Shown piece after piece: positions 50,772 through 59,437 of a DNA stretch of 64,000 nt. Position 1 is the first letter of the stretch; the number at the start of each line of letters is the position of its first letter. This DNA is from Flintibacter muris (lineage in GTDB: Bacteria > Bacillota > Clostridia > Oscillospirales > Oscillospiraceae): assembly GCF_943192995.1 (NCBI RefSeq), contig NZ_CALPCP010000010.1, positions 1-64,000 on the forward strand. The letters are read 5' to 3'. The translations under genes were made by a program, and so were the position numbers. Under the pieces are notes generated by a model. The model was given only the letters and a program-made list of their open reading frames with translations. It had not been told where the DNA came from and made no database searches.

Positions 50772-52013
50772 ATGAATGAACAGACAAGAAAACGACAATT
50801 CCATATCCAATGCGCCCAGGGCGAGGTGGGGGGTTACTGTATTCTCCCTGGCGATCCGGGCCGGTGTGAGGCTATCGCGAAGCACTTTGACAACCCGGTC
50901 CGCATCCAGACAAACCGGGAGTATACCACCTATACCGGCACCCTCCTGGGTGAGAGTGTGAGCGTGACCTCCACCGGAATCGGCGGGCCCTCCGCCGCCA
51001 TTGCCATGGAGGAGCTGGCCAACCTTGGCGTACACACCTTTGTCCGGGTGGGCACCTGCGGGGGCATTGACCTGTCCGTTCAAAGCGGCGACGTGGTGGT
51101 GGCCACCGGGGCCGTCCGCATGGAGGGGACCAGCCGGGAGTACGCCCCCATCGAGTGGCCCGCCGTCCCCGATTTTGCCGTTACCACCGCCCTGGTGGAG
51201 GCCTGCAAAAGCTTGGGCTACTCCTGGCACGCCGGGGTGGTCCAGTGCAAGGACTCCTTCTACGGCCAGCACTCCCCCTCCCGGATGCCGGTGAGCTATG
51301 AGCTGGAGCAGAAGTGGGAGGCCTGGAAGCGGCTGGGGGTGCTGGCCTCTGAGATGGAATCCGCCGCCCTCTTTGCTGTGGCGGCCTCCCGCCGGGTGCG
51401 GTGCGGGTCGGTATTCCACGTGATCTGGAACCAGGAGCGGGAGAAGGCCGGCCTGGACCAGAAAGAGAGCCATGATACCCAGGCAGCTGTCACCGTCGGG
51501 GTGGAGGCTGTCAAGCTGCTGATTGAGCAGGATAGAATCAAAACGCGTATGGACCGCTTTTTGGCCGGTTTGGATGACATCCCCTGGCTGGAACACTGCG
51601 GGGAACCCAGTCAGGCGTATCGGGTGGAGCCCTCCTTATTCCAGGCCTGGGACAACTGGAACAGGGAGATGCTGGCGGTCTGGGAGCCAGAGACCTGCCG
51701 GCTGGAGGAACAGGCCCGGGATAGTATTGGAGACGACGAGATCGACCGTGTGTTTGAAACGGTCTCCGATGCGGCGGCCGGCCGGCTGTGGCAGAGCTGG
51801 TGCGCCTTTGTCCAGCGGATGTCGCTGGAGGAGGAGAGCGGCCTGGAGCAGGAGTGGATGGACTTTATGAAGCGGGATCTGGCCTGGGCCTGTGTAGAGC
51901 AGATGGTGGGTTCGGAGGGCTTTTTTACTGCCGTACTGAAGGTCTACCAGCAGGGGCGCCTGCCCTGCGCCTGGGAGGGGGCATACCCGGAAGGGCGCTT
52001 TGTGGTGCTGTAG
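50772..52013 (+). CDS. Uridine-phosphorylase-type nucleoside phosphorylase with extra C-terminal domain
   Basis: 413 residues. Residues 1 to about 262 are a complete PNP/UDP-family nucleoside phosphorylase: [19 protein letters not shown] (phosphate site), [49 protein letters not shown] and [18 protein letters not shown] (ribose-binding EMES). It splits uridine or a related nucleoside with phosphate. Uridine phosphorylases are normally about 250 residues; the remaining 150 ([20 protein letters not shown] to [20 protein letters not shown]) form an acidic, Trp-rich helical domain I do not recognise. The stop codon lies inside a MITE-like repeat. Confidence 0.87.
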   Translation: MNEQTRKRQFHIQCAQGEVGGYCILPGDPGRCEAIAKHFDNPVRIQTNREYTTYTGTLLGESVSVTSTGIGGPSAAIAMEELANLGVHTFVRVGTCGGIDLSVQSGDVVVATGAVRMEGTSREYAPIEWPAVPDFAVTTALVEACKSLGYSWHAGVVQCKDSFYGQHSPSRMPVSYELEQKWEAWKRLGVLASEMESAALFAVAASRRVRCGSVFHVIWNQEREKAGLDQKESHDTQAAVTVGVEAVKLLIEQDRIKTRMDRFLAGLDDIPWLEHCGEPSQAYRVEPSLFQAWDNWNREMLAVWEPETCRLEEQARDSIGDDEIDRVFETVSDAAAGRLWQSWCAFVQRMSLEEESGLEQEWMDFMKRDLAWACVEQMVGSEGFFTAVLKVYQQGRLPCAWEGAYPEGRFVVL

Positions 52014-52100
52014 GGCGCGCCGTTGGAAAAGGTTTCCAAACAACGGCAGGCCGAGTCGTCCCGCCCTGCAAATACGGCGGAATTTTCTGAACATTGATTC
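52009..52100. repeat. MITE-like repeat, family C, copy 2 (inverted)
   Basis: TGTAGGGCGCGCCGTT at the left, then GGCCGAGTCGTCCCGCCCTG and ACATTGATT at the right; the reverse complement matches 13366-13471. The first bases supply the stop codon (TAG, 52011-52013) of the upstream gene. Confidence 0.75.
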
Positions 52101-52123
52101 CCGTTTCTCTGGGGAGGAAACAG

Positions 52124-52152
52124 TTGACATTCCCTCACCGGCCTGATATACT
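52124..52152 (+). promoter_or_regulatory. Promoter of the MATE leader
   Basis: TTGACA (52124-52129), 17-bp spacer, TATACT (52147-52152). Transcription would start near 52159, leaving a leader of about 100 bases containing the hairpin at 52175-52238. Confidence 0.8.
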
Positions 52153-52170
52153 GCGGTTACAAGTTTATAG

Positions 52171-52240
52171 TGCGAGAGGCGTTCATAAGTTACCCCTGTG
52201 GTACGGCGTTGGCCGTATGGTAGCTTTTGAGCGCCTCTGT
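52171..52240 (+). ncRNA. Structured leader RNA, candidate guanidine-IV (mepA-type) riboswitch
   Basis: Nested pairing: AGAGGCG (52175-52181) with CGCCTCT (52232-52238), AAGTTACC (52187-52194) with GGTAGCTT (52219-52226, one mismatch), and TACGGC (52202-52207) with GCCGTA (52212-52217), leaving CCTGTGG as an asymmetric bulge. It is transcribed and stands 25 bp before a MATE transporter. The mepA motif (guanidine-IV riboswitch) occurs at this position in clostridia. The class assignment rests on context, not a consensus match. Confidence 0.5.
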
Positions 52241-52262
52241 GTATATATGGGAGGTAATCGAA

Positions 52263-53597
52263 TTGAAGAATGATATGACTCAGGGAAACATCGCCATGGC
52301 GCTGACGCGGTTTACCATCCCTCTGGTACTCAGCGGTGTGTTCCAGCAGCTGTTCAACTGGGTGGACGCCTTTATTGTGGGCAATGTGGAGGGGGAGCTG
52401 GCCCTGGCCGGAATCGGCGCGGTTACCGCCACCTACAGCATGTTTGTAATGATAATTGTGGGCTTTACCTCGGGGCTGTCGGTGCTGGCCGCGCAGCGGT
52501 TCGGCATGGGGCGGGGGGAGGAGCTGAAGTATATCCTGGCCTCCTTCAGTCTTGTGCTGGGCGGGATATTTCTGGTCATCTGCGGGCTGGGGGCTGTATT
52601 TACACAGCAGCTGCTGGTACTGCTGGACACACCGGAGGACATCTTTCAAAACGCGGAGCACTATCTGCGGATTATGTTTGCCGGCATCCCCTTTCTGGCG
52701 GTGTACAACACCTTCTGCGCGGTGCTGCGGGGCATGGGGGACAGCCGAGCCCCCTTTCTCTCCGTGCTGGTATGCTCCGTCATCAATGTTGCGCTGGACC
52801 TGATTTTTGTGGCGGGCCTGCGGCTGGGGACGGCGGGGGCGGCGGCGGCCACCGTCCTGTCCCAGATTGCCATGACTGTTTATCTGACCGCCTACACCTT
52901 CCAGCGGTATCCCGTTCTGCAGCTTCGTTTTGGCCGGGAACTGTTTCACCGGGAGACCGCCGGAGCGGGGAGCCGCTTCGGTCTGCCCCCGGCCATCCAG
53001 TCCGGGACCACCTCCTTTGGAAATATCCTCCTCCAGCGGTTTATGAACGGCTTTGGGGAGCAGACGGTGGCCGCCATCACCACAGCCTACCGGGTGGACA
53101 CGGTGCTGCTGCTGCCCATTGTCAACTTCGGCTCCGGAATCGCCACGGTGGTGGCCCAGAACATTGGGGCGGGGCGGCCGGAACGGGCCAGACAGGCCCT
53201 GAAAAGCGGGATGCTGATGATCGTGGGGGTATCTGTCTGCCTGACTTTGATTATTCTGCTGGCCGGAGAGTTTTTGATTGCCATGTTTGGGCTGACCCCA
53301 GAGTCGGTGGAAATCGGAGGACACTTCTTCCGGCGGCTGGCCAGCTTCTATGTGGTCTACGGCCTGGCCATGGCGGTACGGGGCTATCTGGAGGGACTGG
53401 GCGACATGACCTTTTCCGGTATAGCGGGAATCGCCGGCCTGGCAGTGCGCATTACGGCGTCCTACACCCTTGCCGGGGTGTTTGGACAGATGGTCATCGC
53501 CTACGCCGAGGCCATCTCCTGGCTGGTTCTTCTTCTATTGTACCTTCTGCGGTGCGCCTGGAAAAACCGCAGACAGGCAGGGACCTCTAACTGCTAA
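52263..53597 (+). CDS. MATE-family efflux transporter (MepA/NorM-like)
   Basis: A 444-residue transporter with twelve predicted membrane segments, two homologous halves. MALTRFTIPLVLSGVFQQLF at the start, VDAFIVGNVEGELALAGIGA and the C-half AYRVDTVLLLPIVNFGSGIA, then TVVAQNIGAG, are standard MATE sequence. It exports cationic compounds using an ion gradient. Start taken as TTG 52263, 7 bp after GGGAGG; ATG 52275 is the alternative. If the leader is a guanidine riboswitch, guanidinium would be a substrate or inducer. Confidence 0.9.
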   Translation: MKNDMTQGNIAMALTRFTIPLVLSGVFQQLFNWVDAFIVGNVEGELALAGIGAVTATYSMFVMIIVGFTSGLSVLAAQRFGMGRGEELKYILASFSLVLGGIFLVICGLGAVFTQQLLVLLDTPEDIFQNAEHYLRIMFAGIPFLAVYNTFCAVLRGMGDSRAPFLSVLVCSVINVALDLIFVAGLRLGTAGAAAATVLSQIAMTVYLTAYTFQRYPVLQLRFGRELFHRETAGAGSRFGLPPAIQSGTTSFGNILLQRFMNGFGEQTVAAITTAYRVDTVLLLPIVNFGSGIATVVAQNIGAGRPERARQALKSGMLMIVGVSVCLTLIILLAGEFLIAMFGLTPESVEIGGHFFRRLASFYVVYGLAMAVRGYLEGLGDMTFSGIAGIAGLAVRITASYTLAGVFGQMVIAYAEAISWLVLLLLYLLRCAWKNRRQAGTSNC

Positions 53598-53625
53598 TTT
53601 GACAGGATAATTGAAGCATCGAGAA

Positions 53626-53662
53626 AAGGCGGCCAGTGATGCTATACTGGCCGCCTTGTATT
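53626..53662 (+). terminator. Terminator after the MATE gene
   Basis: AAGGCGGCCAGT (53626-53637) pairs with ACTGGCCGCCTT (53646-53657), followed by GTATTTCT. Confidence 0.82.
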
Positions 53663-53664
53663 TC

Positions 53665-53755
53665 TATAGCAAACGTCAAAATTGCTGACACCGGAGCTGT
53701 AGGGGGCGGCCAAAGGCCGTCCCTACATATAGCAGCAAATCTAATGATTGCTATA
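53665..53755. repeat. Repeat family A, complete 91-bp element
   Basis: Left end TATAGCAA and right end TTGCTATA are inverted, and the 22-bp arms are alike (TATAGCAA, 8 variable bases, TTGCTG). The centre is the hairpin GTAGGGGGCGGCC-AAA-GGCCGTCCCTAC. This is the only copy with both ends. The rest of the 417-base gap (53598-54014) holds a terminator, a promoter and a leader. Confidence 0.8.
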
Positions 53756-53867
53756 ATATTACTATACCAATATAGAGTACTTTAAATAGATGGCCTGTAC
53801 AAGTTTTATACTGCTATGGGTTTGGAGTAATTCACAGGAAATCCGTCAAAAAATTTGTGCGAAATCA

Positions 53868-53896
53868 TTGACATTTTGGTGAGAAACAGCTATAGT
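53868..53896 (+). promoter_or_regulatory. Promoter of the polyamine transport operon
   Basis: A perfect TTGACA (53868-53873), 17-bp spacer, TATAGT (53891-53896), 119 bp before potA. Confidence 0.8.
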
Positions 53897-53922
53897 GTAT
53901 CTCGCTATCCGTGAAAGCCGGT

Positions 53923-53964
53923 CACCGCACCGCCGTCCCCCCAGGACGGTCTGGCCGCCCGGTG
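53923..53964 (+). other. Hairpin in the potA leader
   Basis: CACCG (53923-53927) pairs with CGGTG (53960-53964), enclosing CCGTCC (53933-53938) paired with GGACGG (53944-53949). No terminator tail follows and I know no matching riboswitch class; it may be a translational or protein-binding element. Confidence 0.4.
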
Positions 53965-54014
53965 AATAAATCGAGGGAGCTGACAAGGTAATTTATAGAA
54001 ATGGGGGAGGATAC

Positions 54015-55184
54015 ATGTCCAAGGAGTTGATCCGCCTGAACGGATGTACCATGGCGTTCGACGACGAGGTTGTACTCGACAAAATCAATTTAAGCATCAG
54101 GGATAAGGAATTCCTCACACTGCTCGGACCCAGCGGGTGCGGCAAAACCACCACGCTCAGAATCATTGGTGGTTTTCAAACACCCACCTCTGGAGATGTT
54201 TTGTTCGGCGGGGTGAGGATCAATTCTGTCCCGCCCCACAAGCGGACCATCAACACGGTGTTCCAGAAGTACGCCCTGTTCCCGCATCTGAACGTATATG
54301 AGAACATCGCCTTTGGCCTGCGCATCCCCAAGGCGGACGCCTCCGGAAAAAAGGTCAAGCTGCCTGAGGAGGAAATCGGCCAGCGGGTGATGGAGATGCT
54401 GGAAATTGTCAACCTGAAGGGCTTTGAAAAGCGGCGGGTGACCCAGCTGTCCGGCGGACAGCAGCAGCGGGTGGCCATTGCCCGGGCGCTGGTAAACCGG
54501 CCCAAGGTGCTGCTGCTGGACGAGCCTTTGGGGGCCCTGGACTTAAAGCTCCGCAAGGACATGCAAAACGAGCTCAAGCGCATCCAAAAGGCTATGGAGA
54601 TCACCTTTGTCTACGTCACCCACGACCAGGAGGAGGCACTGGCCATGTCCGACACGGTGGTTGTGATGGACGCCGGCCGCATCCAGCAGATCGGCAGTCC
54701 GGAGGACATCTACAACGAGCCCCAGAACGCCTTTGTGGCCGACTTTATCGGTGAGTCCAACATTATCGACGGCATCATGCGCGCTGACGGGGTGGTGGAG
54801 ATCTTCAACCGCCGCTTTCAGTGCCTGGACGGCGGCTTCGAAAAGGACGAGCCGGTGGATGTGGTCATCCGTCCTGAGGATGTGGACATTGTCCCCGAGG
54901 ACCAGGGCCAGCTGCGGGGCACCGTCACCTCGGTCACCTTCAAGGGGATGCAGTACGATATCATTGTGGACTTCTACGGCTTCAAGTGGCTCATCCAGAC
55001 CACCGACCTGTCCCCGGTGGGCAGCCGTATCGGCATCAAGATCGATCCCGACGGCATCCACGTGATGAAAAAGAGCGAATACTCCGGTATGTTCGGCGAT
55101 TACTCCTCCTACTCCGAGGAGTATGAGGAGATCAGCGACGCCAGCTACGCGCTGGACGAGGAGGAGAGCGGGGATGAAGAATAA
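54015..55184 (+). CDS. potA: Spermidine/putrescine ABC transporter ATPase
   Basis: A 389-residue ABC ATPase with TOBE domain. Walker [15 protein letters not shown] (near 37), signature [15 protein letters not shown], Walker [16 protein letters not shown]-loop [15 protein letters not shown]; the C-terminal half (from about 240, [13 protein letters not shown]) is the OB-like regulatory domain. A long acidic tail ([20 protein letters not shown]) is unusual. GGGGGAGG precedes the ATG. The stop lies 11 bp inside potB. Confidence 0.95.
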   Translation: MSKELIRLNGCTMAFDDEVVLDKINLSIRDKEFLTLLGPSGCGKTTTLRIIGGFQTPTSGDVLFGGVRINSVPPHKRTINTVFQKYALFPHLNVYENIAFGLRIPKADASGKKVKLPEEEIGQRVMEMLEIVNLKGFEKRRVTQLSGGQQQRVAIARALVNRPKVLLLDEPLGALDLKLRKDMQNELKRIQKAMEITFVYVTHDQEEALAMSDTVVVMDAGRIQQIGSPEDIYNEPQNAFVADFIGESNIIDGIMRADGVVEIFNRRFQCLDGGFEKDEPVDVVIRPEDVDIVPEDQGQLRGTVTSVTFKGMQYDIIVDFYGFKWLIQTTDLSPVGSRIGIKIDPDGIHVMKKSEYSGMFGDYSSYSEEYEEISDASYALDEEESGDEE

Positions 55185-56010
55185 GCTCTCCTGGTTTGCT
55201 GTCCCCTATGTGGTGTGGATGGCGCTGATGGTGGTCATCCCCATCCTGATTATGGTGATATACGCCTTTACCACTGCGGATTTTGAGGGGACGCTGGAAA
55301 ATTTCTCTGAAATGGGCTCCTATGCCTCGGTGTTTCTCCGCTCCTTCCGGCTGGCCTTTGTGGCCACCCTGGTCTGCCTGCTGATCGGCTATCCGGTGTC
55401 CTACTGGATGGCCCACGAGGGCCCCGGCTTCCAGCGCCTGGCCATGGCCCTGATTATGCTCCCCATGTGGATGAATTTTCTGCTGCGGACCTACTCCTGG
55501 ATGTCCATTCTGGAGAACAACGGCCTGCTCAACCAGCTGTTCCGGGCCGTTGGCCTGCTGGACGCGCTGGGGGTGGACTACATCCCCATGATCGGCACCC
55601 CCGGGGCGGTGGTGCTGGGCATGGTGTACAACTATCTGCCCTTTATGATCCTGCCCATCTACTCGGTCATTGTCAAGCTGGACCACTCCCTGGTGGAGGC
55701 CGCCCGGGACCTGGGGGCCGATTCCGCCGGGGTATTCCGAAAGGTCATTCTGCCCCTGTCCCTGCCCGGGGTGCTGTCCGGGGTGACTATGGTGTTTGTC
55801 CCGTCGGTATCCACCTTTGCCATCTCCCGGCTGCTTGGAGGAGGCACCCAGATTATGCTGGGCGACCTGATTGAACAGCAGTTTCTGGGCGGGGCCTATG
55901 ACCCCCACCTGGGTGCGTCCATCTCCATGGTGATGATGGTCATTGTGGTGGTGTGCATGGTGGTGATGAACCGCTTCGGCGAGGGTGAAGGGGAGGCGGT
56001 GATGCTGTGA
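55174..56010 (+). CDS. potB: Spermidine/putrescine ABC transporter permease PotB
   Basis: A 278-residue permease with six predicted membrane segments. [20 protein letters not shown] opens it; the EAA loop [20 protein letters not shown], then [10 protein letters not shown], contacts PotA. Start ATG 55174 lies inside the end of potA (11-bp overlap); a longer frame at 55123 is the acidic-tail region read in another frame. It overlaps the next gene by 4 bp. Confidence 0.94.
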   Translation: MKNKLSWFAVPYVVWMALMVVIPILIMVIYAFTTADFEGTLENFSEMGSYASVFLRSFRLAFVATLVCLLIGYPVSYWMAHEGPGFQRLAMALIMLPMWMNFLLRTYSWMSILENNGLLNQLFRAVGLLDALGVDYIPMIGTPGAVVLGMVYNYLPFMILPIYSVIVKLDHSLVEAARDLGADSAGVFRKVILPLSLPGVLSGVTMVFVPSVSTFAISRLLGGGTQIMLGDLIEQQFLGGAYDPHLGASISMVMMVIVVVCMVVMNRFGEGEGEAVML

Positions 56011-58010
56011 AGAAACAAAACCGTACCGGCAGCCGCGTCCTCATTGGGCTGACCTTTCTGTTTCTGTACGCGCCCATCCTGCTGCTGATCGTCTTCTCCT
56101 TCAACGCCGGGGACTCCAGCGCCGTGTGGAAGGGCTTTTCCCTCCACTGGTACACAAAGCTGTTCCAGAACCGGCTGATTATGTCCAGCGTCTACACCAC
56201 CCTGCTGGTGTCCCTGCTGGCCACCCTGATTGCCACTGTGGCGGGCACCTTTGCCGCTATCGGGCTGTACAGCCTGGGCCGCAAACGGCGGGAGGCCCTG
56301 CTTACCGTGGGCAACATCCCCATGGTGAACGCCGATATTGTCACCGGTGTGTCCCTGTGCCTGTTCTTTGTGGCCTTTTTCCAGGGCTGGGGGGCCTTTG
56401 CCAAGTGGTTTAACTCCATCCAAAGCGCGGTGGAGCTGCCCGACCGGCTGGTGCTGGGCTTTGGGACGCTGCTGCTGGCCCATGTGGCCTTCAACATCCC
56501 CTATGTCATTCTCAACGTGGCCCCCAAGTTGCGCCAGATGGACCGCAACCTGATGGACGCGGCCCAGGACCTGGGCTGTACCTGGATGCAGGCATTTTGG
56601 AAGGTAATGCTCCCTGAGATCAAACCAGGCATTGTGTCTGGGGCGCTGATTGCCTTCACCATGTCCATTGACGACTTTATTATCTCCTACTTCACCGCCG
56701 GGTCGGCCAGCTCCACCCTGGCCATGACCATCTACGGCATGACCAAGAAGCGGGTCACCCCGGAGATCAACGCAGTGTCCACCCTGCTGTTCCTGTCGGT
56801 GCTGGTGCTGCTGGTGCTGTCCAACATTAAGGAGGTCCGGCAGGAGGCCCGGGACCGCCTGGGCGCGGCCCGGAAGCCCTCCGCCCTGGAGCGGCTGGGG
56901 CAGAAGGCGGGAGAACCCCGGTTCAAGTGGGTCCGCCGGGGGACGGCGGCAGTACTGGCCTGCGCGTTTCTCCTTGCCGTAACAGTGCTGGCCCGCGAGA
57001 CCGGCTCCCGCCCGGTGGTCAACGTGTGCTCCTGGGGGGAGTACATTGATGAAGATCTGATTACTCAGTTTGAGGAGATGACCGGTATCCGGGTCAACTA
57101 CCAGACCGCCGAGAGCAACGAGGCCCTGTACTCCCTGCTGAAAAGCGGCGGCGCGGACTACGACGTGGTGGTCCCCTCCGACTATATGATCGGCCGCCTT
57201 CTGGAGGAGGACATGCTGGAAAAGCTGGACTACAGCCAGATCCCCAACTTCTCCCAGATTGACGACCGCTTTAAAAATCTGTCCTATGACCCCACCAATG
57301 AGTATACCGTCCCCTACACCTGGGGCACGCTGGGGATCATCTACAACACCGCCATGGTGGATGAGGAGATTGACAGCTGGAGCGCCCTCTATGATGACAA
57401 ATACGCCGGAAATGTGCTGCTTATCAACAACTCCCGGGATGCTCTGGGAGAGGCGCTGCTGTATCTGGGGTACTCTGTCAACACCACCGACGAGGGGGAG
57501 ATCAGGGCGGCCTATAACCTGCTGGCTGACGCCAACCGCCGGGGGGTGTTCCAGGGGCGGGTGATGGACGAGGTGTTCCAGAAGATGGAGGGCGGCAACG
57601 CCGCCATCGCCACCTACTACGCCGGCGACTATATCTCCATGGTGGAGAACAATGAGGACCTGGCCTTTGTCATCCCCAAGGAGGGCTCCAACTGGTTTGT
57701 GGACGCCATGTGCGTGCTGAAAGACGCGCCCCACCAGAGGGAGGCCCATATGTGGATCAATTTTATCGCCTCCGCAGAGTCCAACCTGATGAATATGGAT
57801 TATATCGGCTATGCCTCTCCCAACCGGGTGGCCCTGGAACGGTATCCCGCCTACTACGAGGCGCTGTATGAGGAGGAGCTGGACCCTGAGATTTATAACA
57901 TCATGGTCACCCCGCCTGAGACGCTGGAGCGCTGTGAGGCTTACCTCAATCTCCCCGCCGCAACCCTCAACCTGTACAATACCCTGTGGACGCAGATGGG
58001 GGTGGAGTAA
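56007..58010 (+). CDS. potCD: Fused polyamine permease PotC and binding protein PotD
   Basis: A 667-residue fusion. Residues 1 to about 265 are PotC: membrane segments and the EAA loop RNLMDAAQDLGCTWMQAFWK. After a basic linker there is one more membrane segment (AAVLACAFLLAVTVLA, near 315-330), then an extracellular PotD domain: VVNVCSWGEYIDEDLITQFE, EMTGIRVNYQTAESNEALYS, YDVVVPSDYMIGRLLEEDML, ending WTQMGVE. The binding domain is thus tethered to the permease instead of being a lipoprotein. It starts at GTG overlapping potB by 4 bp behind GGGGAGG. Confidence 0.94.
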   Translation: MKKQNRTGSRVLIGLTFLFLYAPILLLIVFSFNAGDSSAVWKGFSLHWYTKLFQNRLIMSSVYTTLLVSLLATLIATVAGTFAAIGLYSLGRKRREALLTVGNIPMVNADIVTGVSLCLFFVAFFQGWGAFAKWFNSIQSAVELPDRLVLGFGTLLLAHVAFNIPYVILNVAPKLRQMDRNLMDAAQDLGCTWMQAFWKVMLPEIKPGIVSGALIAFTMSIDDFIISYFTAGSASSTLAMTIYGMTKKRVTPEINAVSTLLFLSVLVLLVLSNIKEVRQEARDRLGAARKPSALERLGQKAGEPRFKWVRRGTAAVLACAFLLAVTVLARETGSRPVVNVCSWGEYIDEDLITQFEEMTGIRVNYQTAESNEALYSLLKSGGADYDVVVPSDYMIGRLLEEDMLEKLDYSQIPNFSQIDDRFKNLSYDPTNEYTVPYTWGTLGIIYNTAMVDEEIDSWSALYDDKYAGNVLLINNSRDALGEALLYLGYSVNTTDEGEIRAAYNLLADANRRGVFQGRVMDEVFQKMEGGNAAIATYYAGDYISMVENNEDLAFVIPKEGSNWFVDAMCVLKDAPHQREAHMWINFIASAESNLMNMDYIGYASPNRVALERYPAYYEALYEEELDPEIYNIMVTPPETLERCEAYLNLPAATLNLYNTLWTQMGVE

Positions 58011-58013
58011 AGT

Positions 58014-58043
58014 CAAGGCCTTCCCCTTTAGGGGAAGGCCTTG
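58014..58043 (+). terminator. Terminator of the pot operon
   Basis: A perfect 13-bp inverted repeat, CAAGGCCTTCCCC (58014-58026) and GGGGAAGGCCTTG (58031-58043), loop TTTA. No strong T-run follows. Confidence 0.75.
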
Positions 58044-58074
58044 CGGCATATCAAACAACTCCTGCTTGTTCTGT

Positions 58075-58136
58075 TATAGCAACTTCAACATTGCTGACCC
58101 CGAAGTAGCAGGGGCGGCCTGTGGCCGCCCCTGCTA
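58075..58136. repeat. Repeat family A, left half
   Basis: TATAGCAACTTCAACATTGC, TGACCCCGAAG, then TAGCAGGGGCGGCC-TGT-GGCCGCCCCTGCTA. It matches the left half and core of the element at 53665. A family B fragment (CTCCCTCTTTGAGGGAG) follows directly. Downstream to 58327, the only other signal is a weak promoter-like TAGACT/TAAAAT pair (58264-58292). Confidence 0.75.
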
Positions 58137-58327
58137 TAGGCTCCCTCTTTGAGGGAGCTTTTTTTACAGATGAAGCAGTTGATTGGTCATGTCAAAAGGG
58201 CCCTTCTTTCCCCTGCGTTGGTCCATGGGATGGGTTGCTCACAATTTGTTCACACTTTAGCTGTAGACTTTCCTGGCAAAAACGGGTAAAATAAAGGTTA
58301 CGAATCAAATCAGAGGAGGACTTCGTC

Positions 58328-59251
58328 TTGAAAACGCTTTCCCGCTGGATTTCCGATTTCTGTTATAAGCACCCAAATCTGGGCATTCCTGAGCTGATTA
58401 AATACGTTGCGGTGGGCAATGTGGTTGTCTTTGTGGGCGATATGGTCACTCAGGGCATGATCTCCCAGTTTATCAGCTTCTACCCGGAGCTGATCTTCCG
58501 CGGGCAAATCTGGCGGCTGATTACATTTATCTTTGCCCCCCTGCCGGTGGGCGGGGAGTCCATGCTCTCCCAGACCATTTTCGGACGCACCTTTCTGTTT
58601 GCCCTCATGACCTTTTTCTACTACTGGATCGGTACCTCTCTGGAGCGGCAATGGGGGTCCACCCGCTTCACCGTGTTTTACGGGCTGGGCGTCCTGTTCA
58701 ACATCATTTCGGGCATTATCATCTATCTCTCCCTGCCCTTCCAGGCCACAGGGGCGCAGTTCGGTTTCTATGTTGAAACCGCCAATATGTACTACGTTAA
58801 CATGTCCCTGTTCTTCTCCTTTGCCACCCTTTACCCGGACATGCAGGTCAACCTGTACGGCATTATTCCGTTGAAGGTAAAGTGGCTGGCCCTCATTGAC
58901 CTGGTTTTCTTCGGCTACGCCATTGTCTCTCCTTTGATATCCGGCCAGTGGCTGTGGGCGCTGATGCCCATTGTGGCCATTCTCAACTACCTGATTTTCT
59001 TCTGGGAGGACCTTATGAACACGCTGGGCCGCAAAAGCGCCCAGGTGAAGCATCGGACCTCCGCCCAGACCATCAACTTCAAAAAGGCCCAGAAGGAGCT
59101 GCGGGAGCGGCGAGGCTACCTGCACAAGTGTGCTGTCTGCGGCGTCACCGACCAGGACGACCCCAACATGGAGTTCCGCTACTGCTCCAAGTGCAGCGGC
59201 TACTACTGCTACTGCGCCAACCACATCAACAACCACACCCACGTGCAGTAA
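58328..59251 (+). CDS. Rhomboid-like membrane protein with C-terminal zinc-binding domain
   Basis: A 307-residue protein starting at TTG behind AGAGGAGGA. About six membrane segments (residues 25-225) resemble the rhomboid fold, with WRLITFIFAP in the place where rhomboids carry their conserved WR loop. I see no GxSG catalytic serine motif or paired histidine, so it is probably an inactive rhomboid-like protein. The C-terminal cytoplasmic tail (from about 250) holds Cys pairs (CAVC, CSKC, CYC) and HINNHTH, a likely zinc-binding module. Function unknown. Confidence 0.75.
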   Translation: MKTLSRWISDFCYKHPNLGIPELIKYVAVGNVVVFVGDMVTQGMISQFISFYPELIFRGQIWRLITFIFAPLPVGGESMLSQTIFGRTFLFALMTFFYYWIGTSLERQWGSTRFTVFYGLGVLFNIISGIIIYLSLPFQATGAQFGFYVETANMYYVNMSLFFSFATLYPDMQVNLYGIIPLKVKWLALIDLVFFGYAIVSPLISGQWLWALMPIVAILNYLIFFWEDLMNTLGRKSAQVKHRTSAQTINFKKAQKELRERRGYLHKCAVCGVTDQDDPNMEFRYCSKCSGYYCYCANHINNHTHVQ

Positions 59252-59363
59252 AAGGTCCCCCCTTCGCAGGAAAGCGGATTTCTGTATACAGCCCTACCTC
59301 CAGATAGTTGCGGCCAAATCGGGACATATCTCCTTGTGTCAACTAAACACCAAATTTTTTACG

Positions 59364-59410
59364 GATGCCAGAGGCGGCTAACAGGTCTTTCCCAGACCGC
59401 CCCTGGCATC
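59364..59410. repeat. Palindrome upstream of the recombinase remnant
   Basis: GATGCCAG (59364-59371) and CTGGCATC (59403-59410) are perfect outer arms; inner GGCGG/CCGCC also pair. It could be a terminator or repeat remnant at the edge of the low-GC mobile region. Confidence 0.5.
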
Positions 59411-59437
59411 AGCTTTATTGTAAAGTAGAAACCTTTA

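Noticed and set aside
53868..54014. Known polyamine riboswitch before potA
   Set aside because: No conserved block of any riboswitch class I know is present, so only a structured leader is reported.
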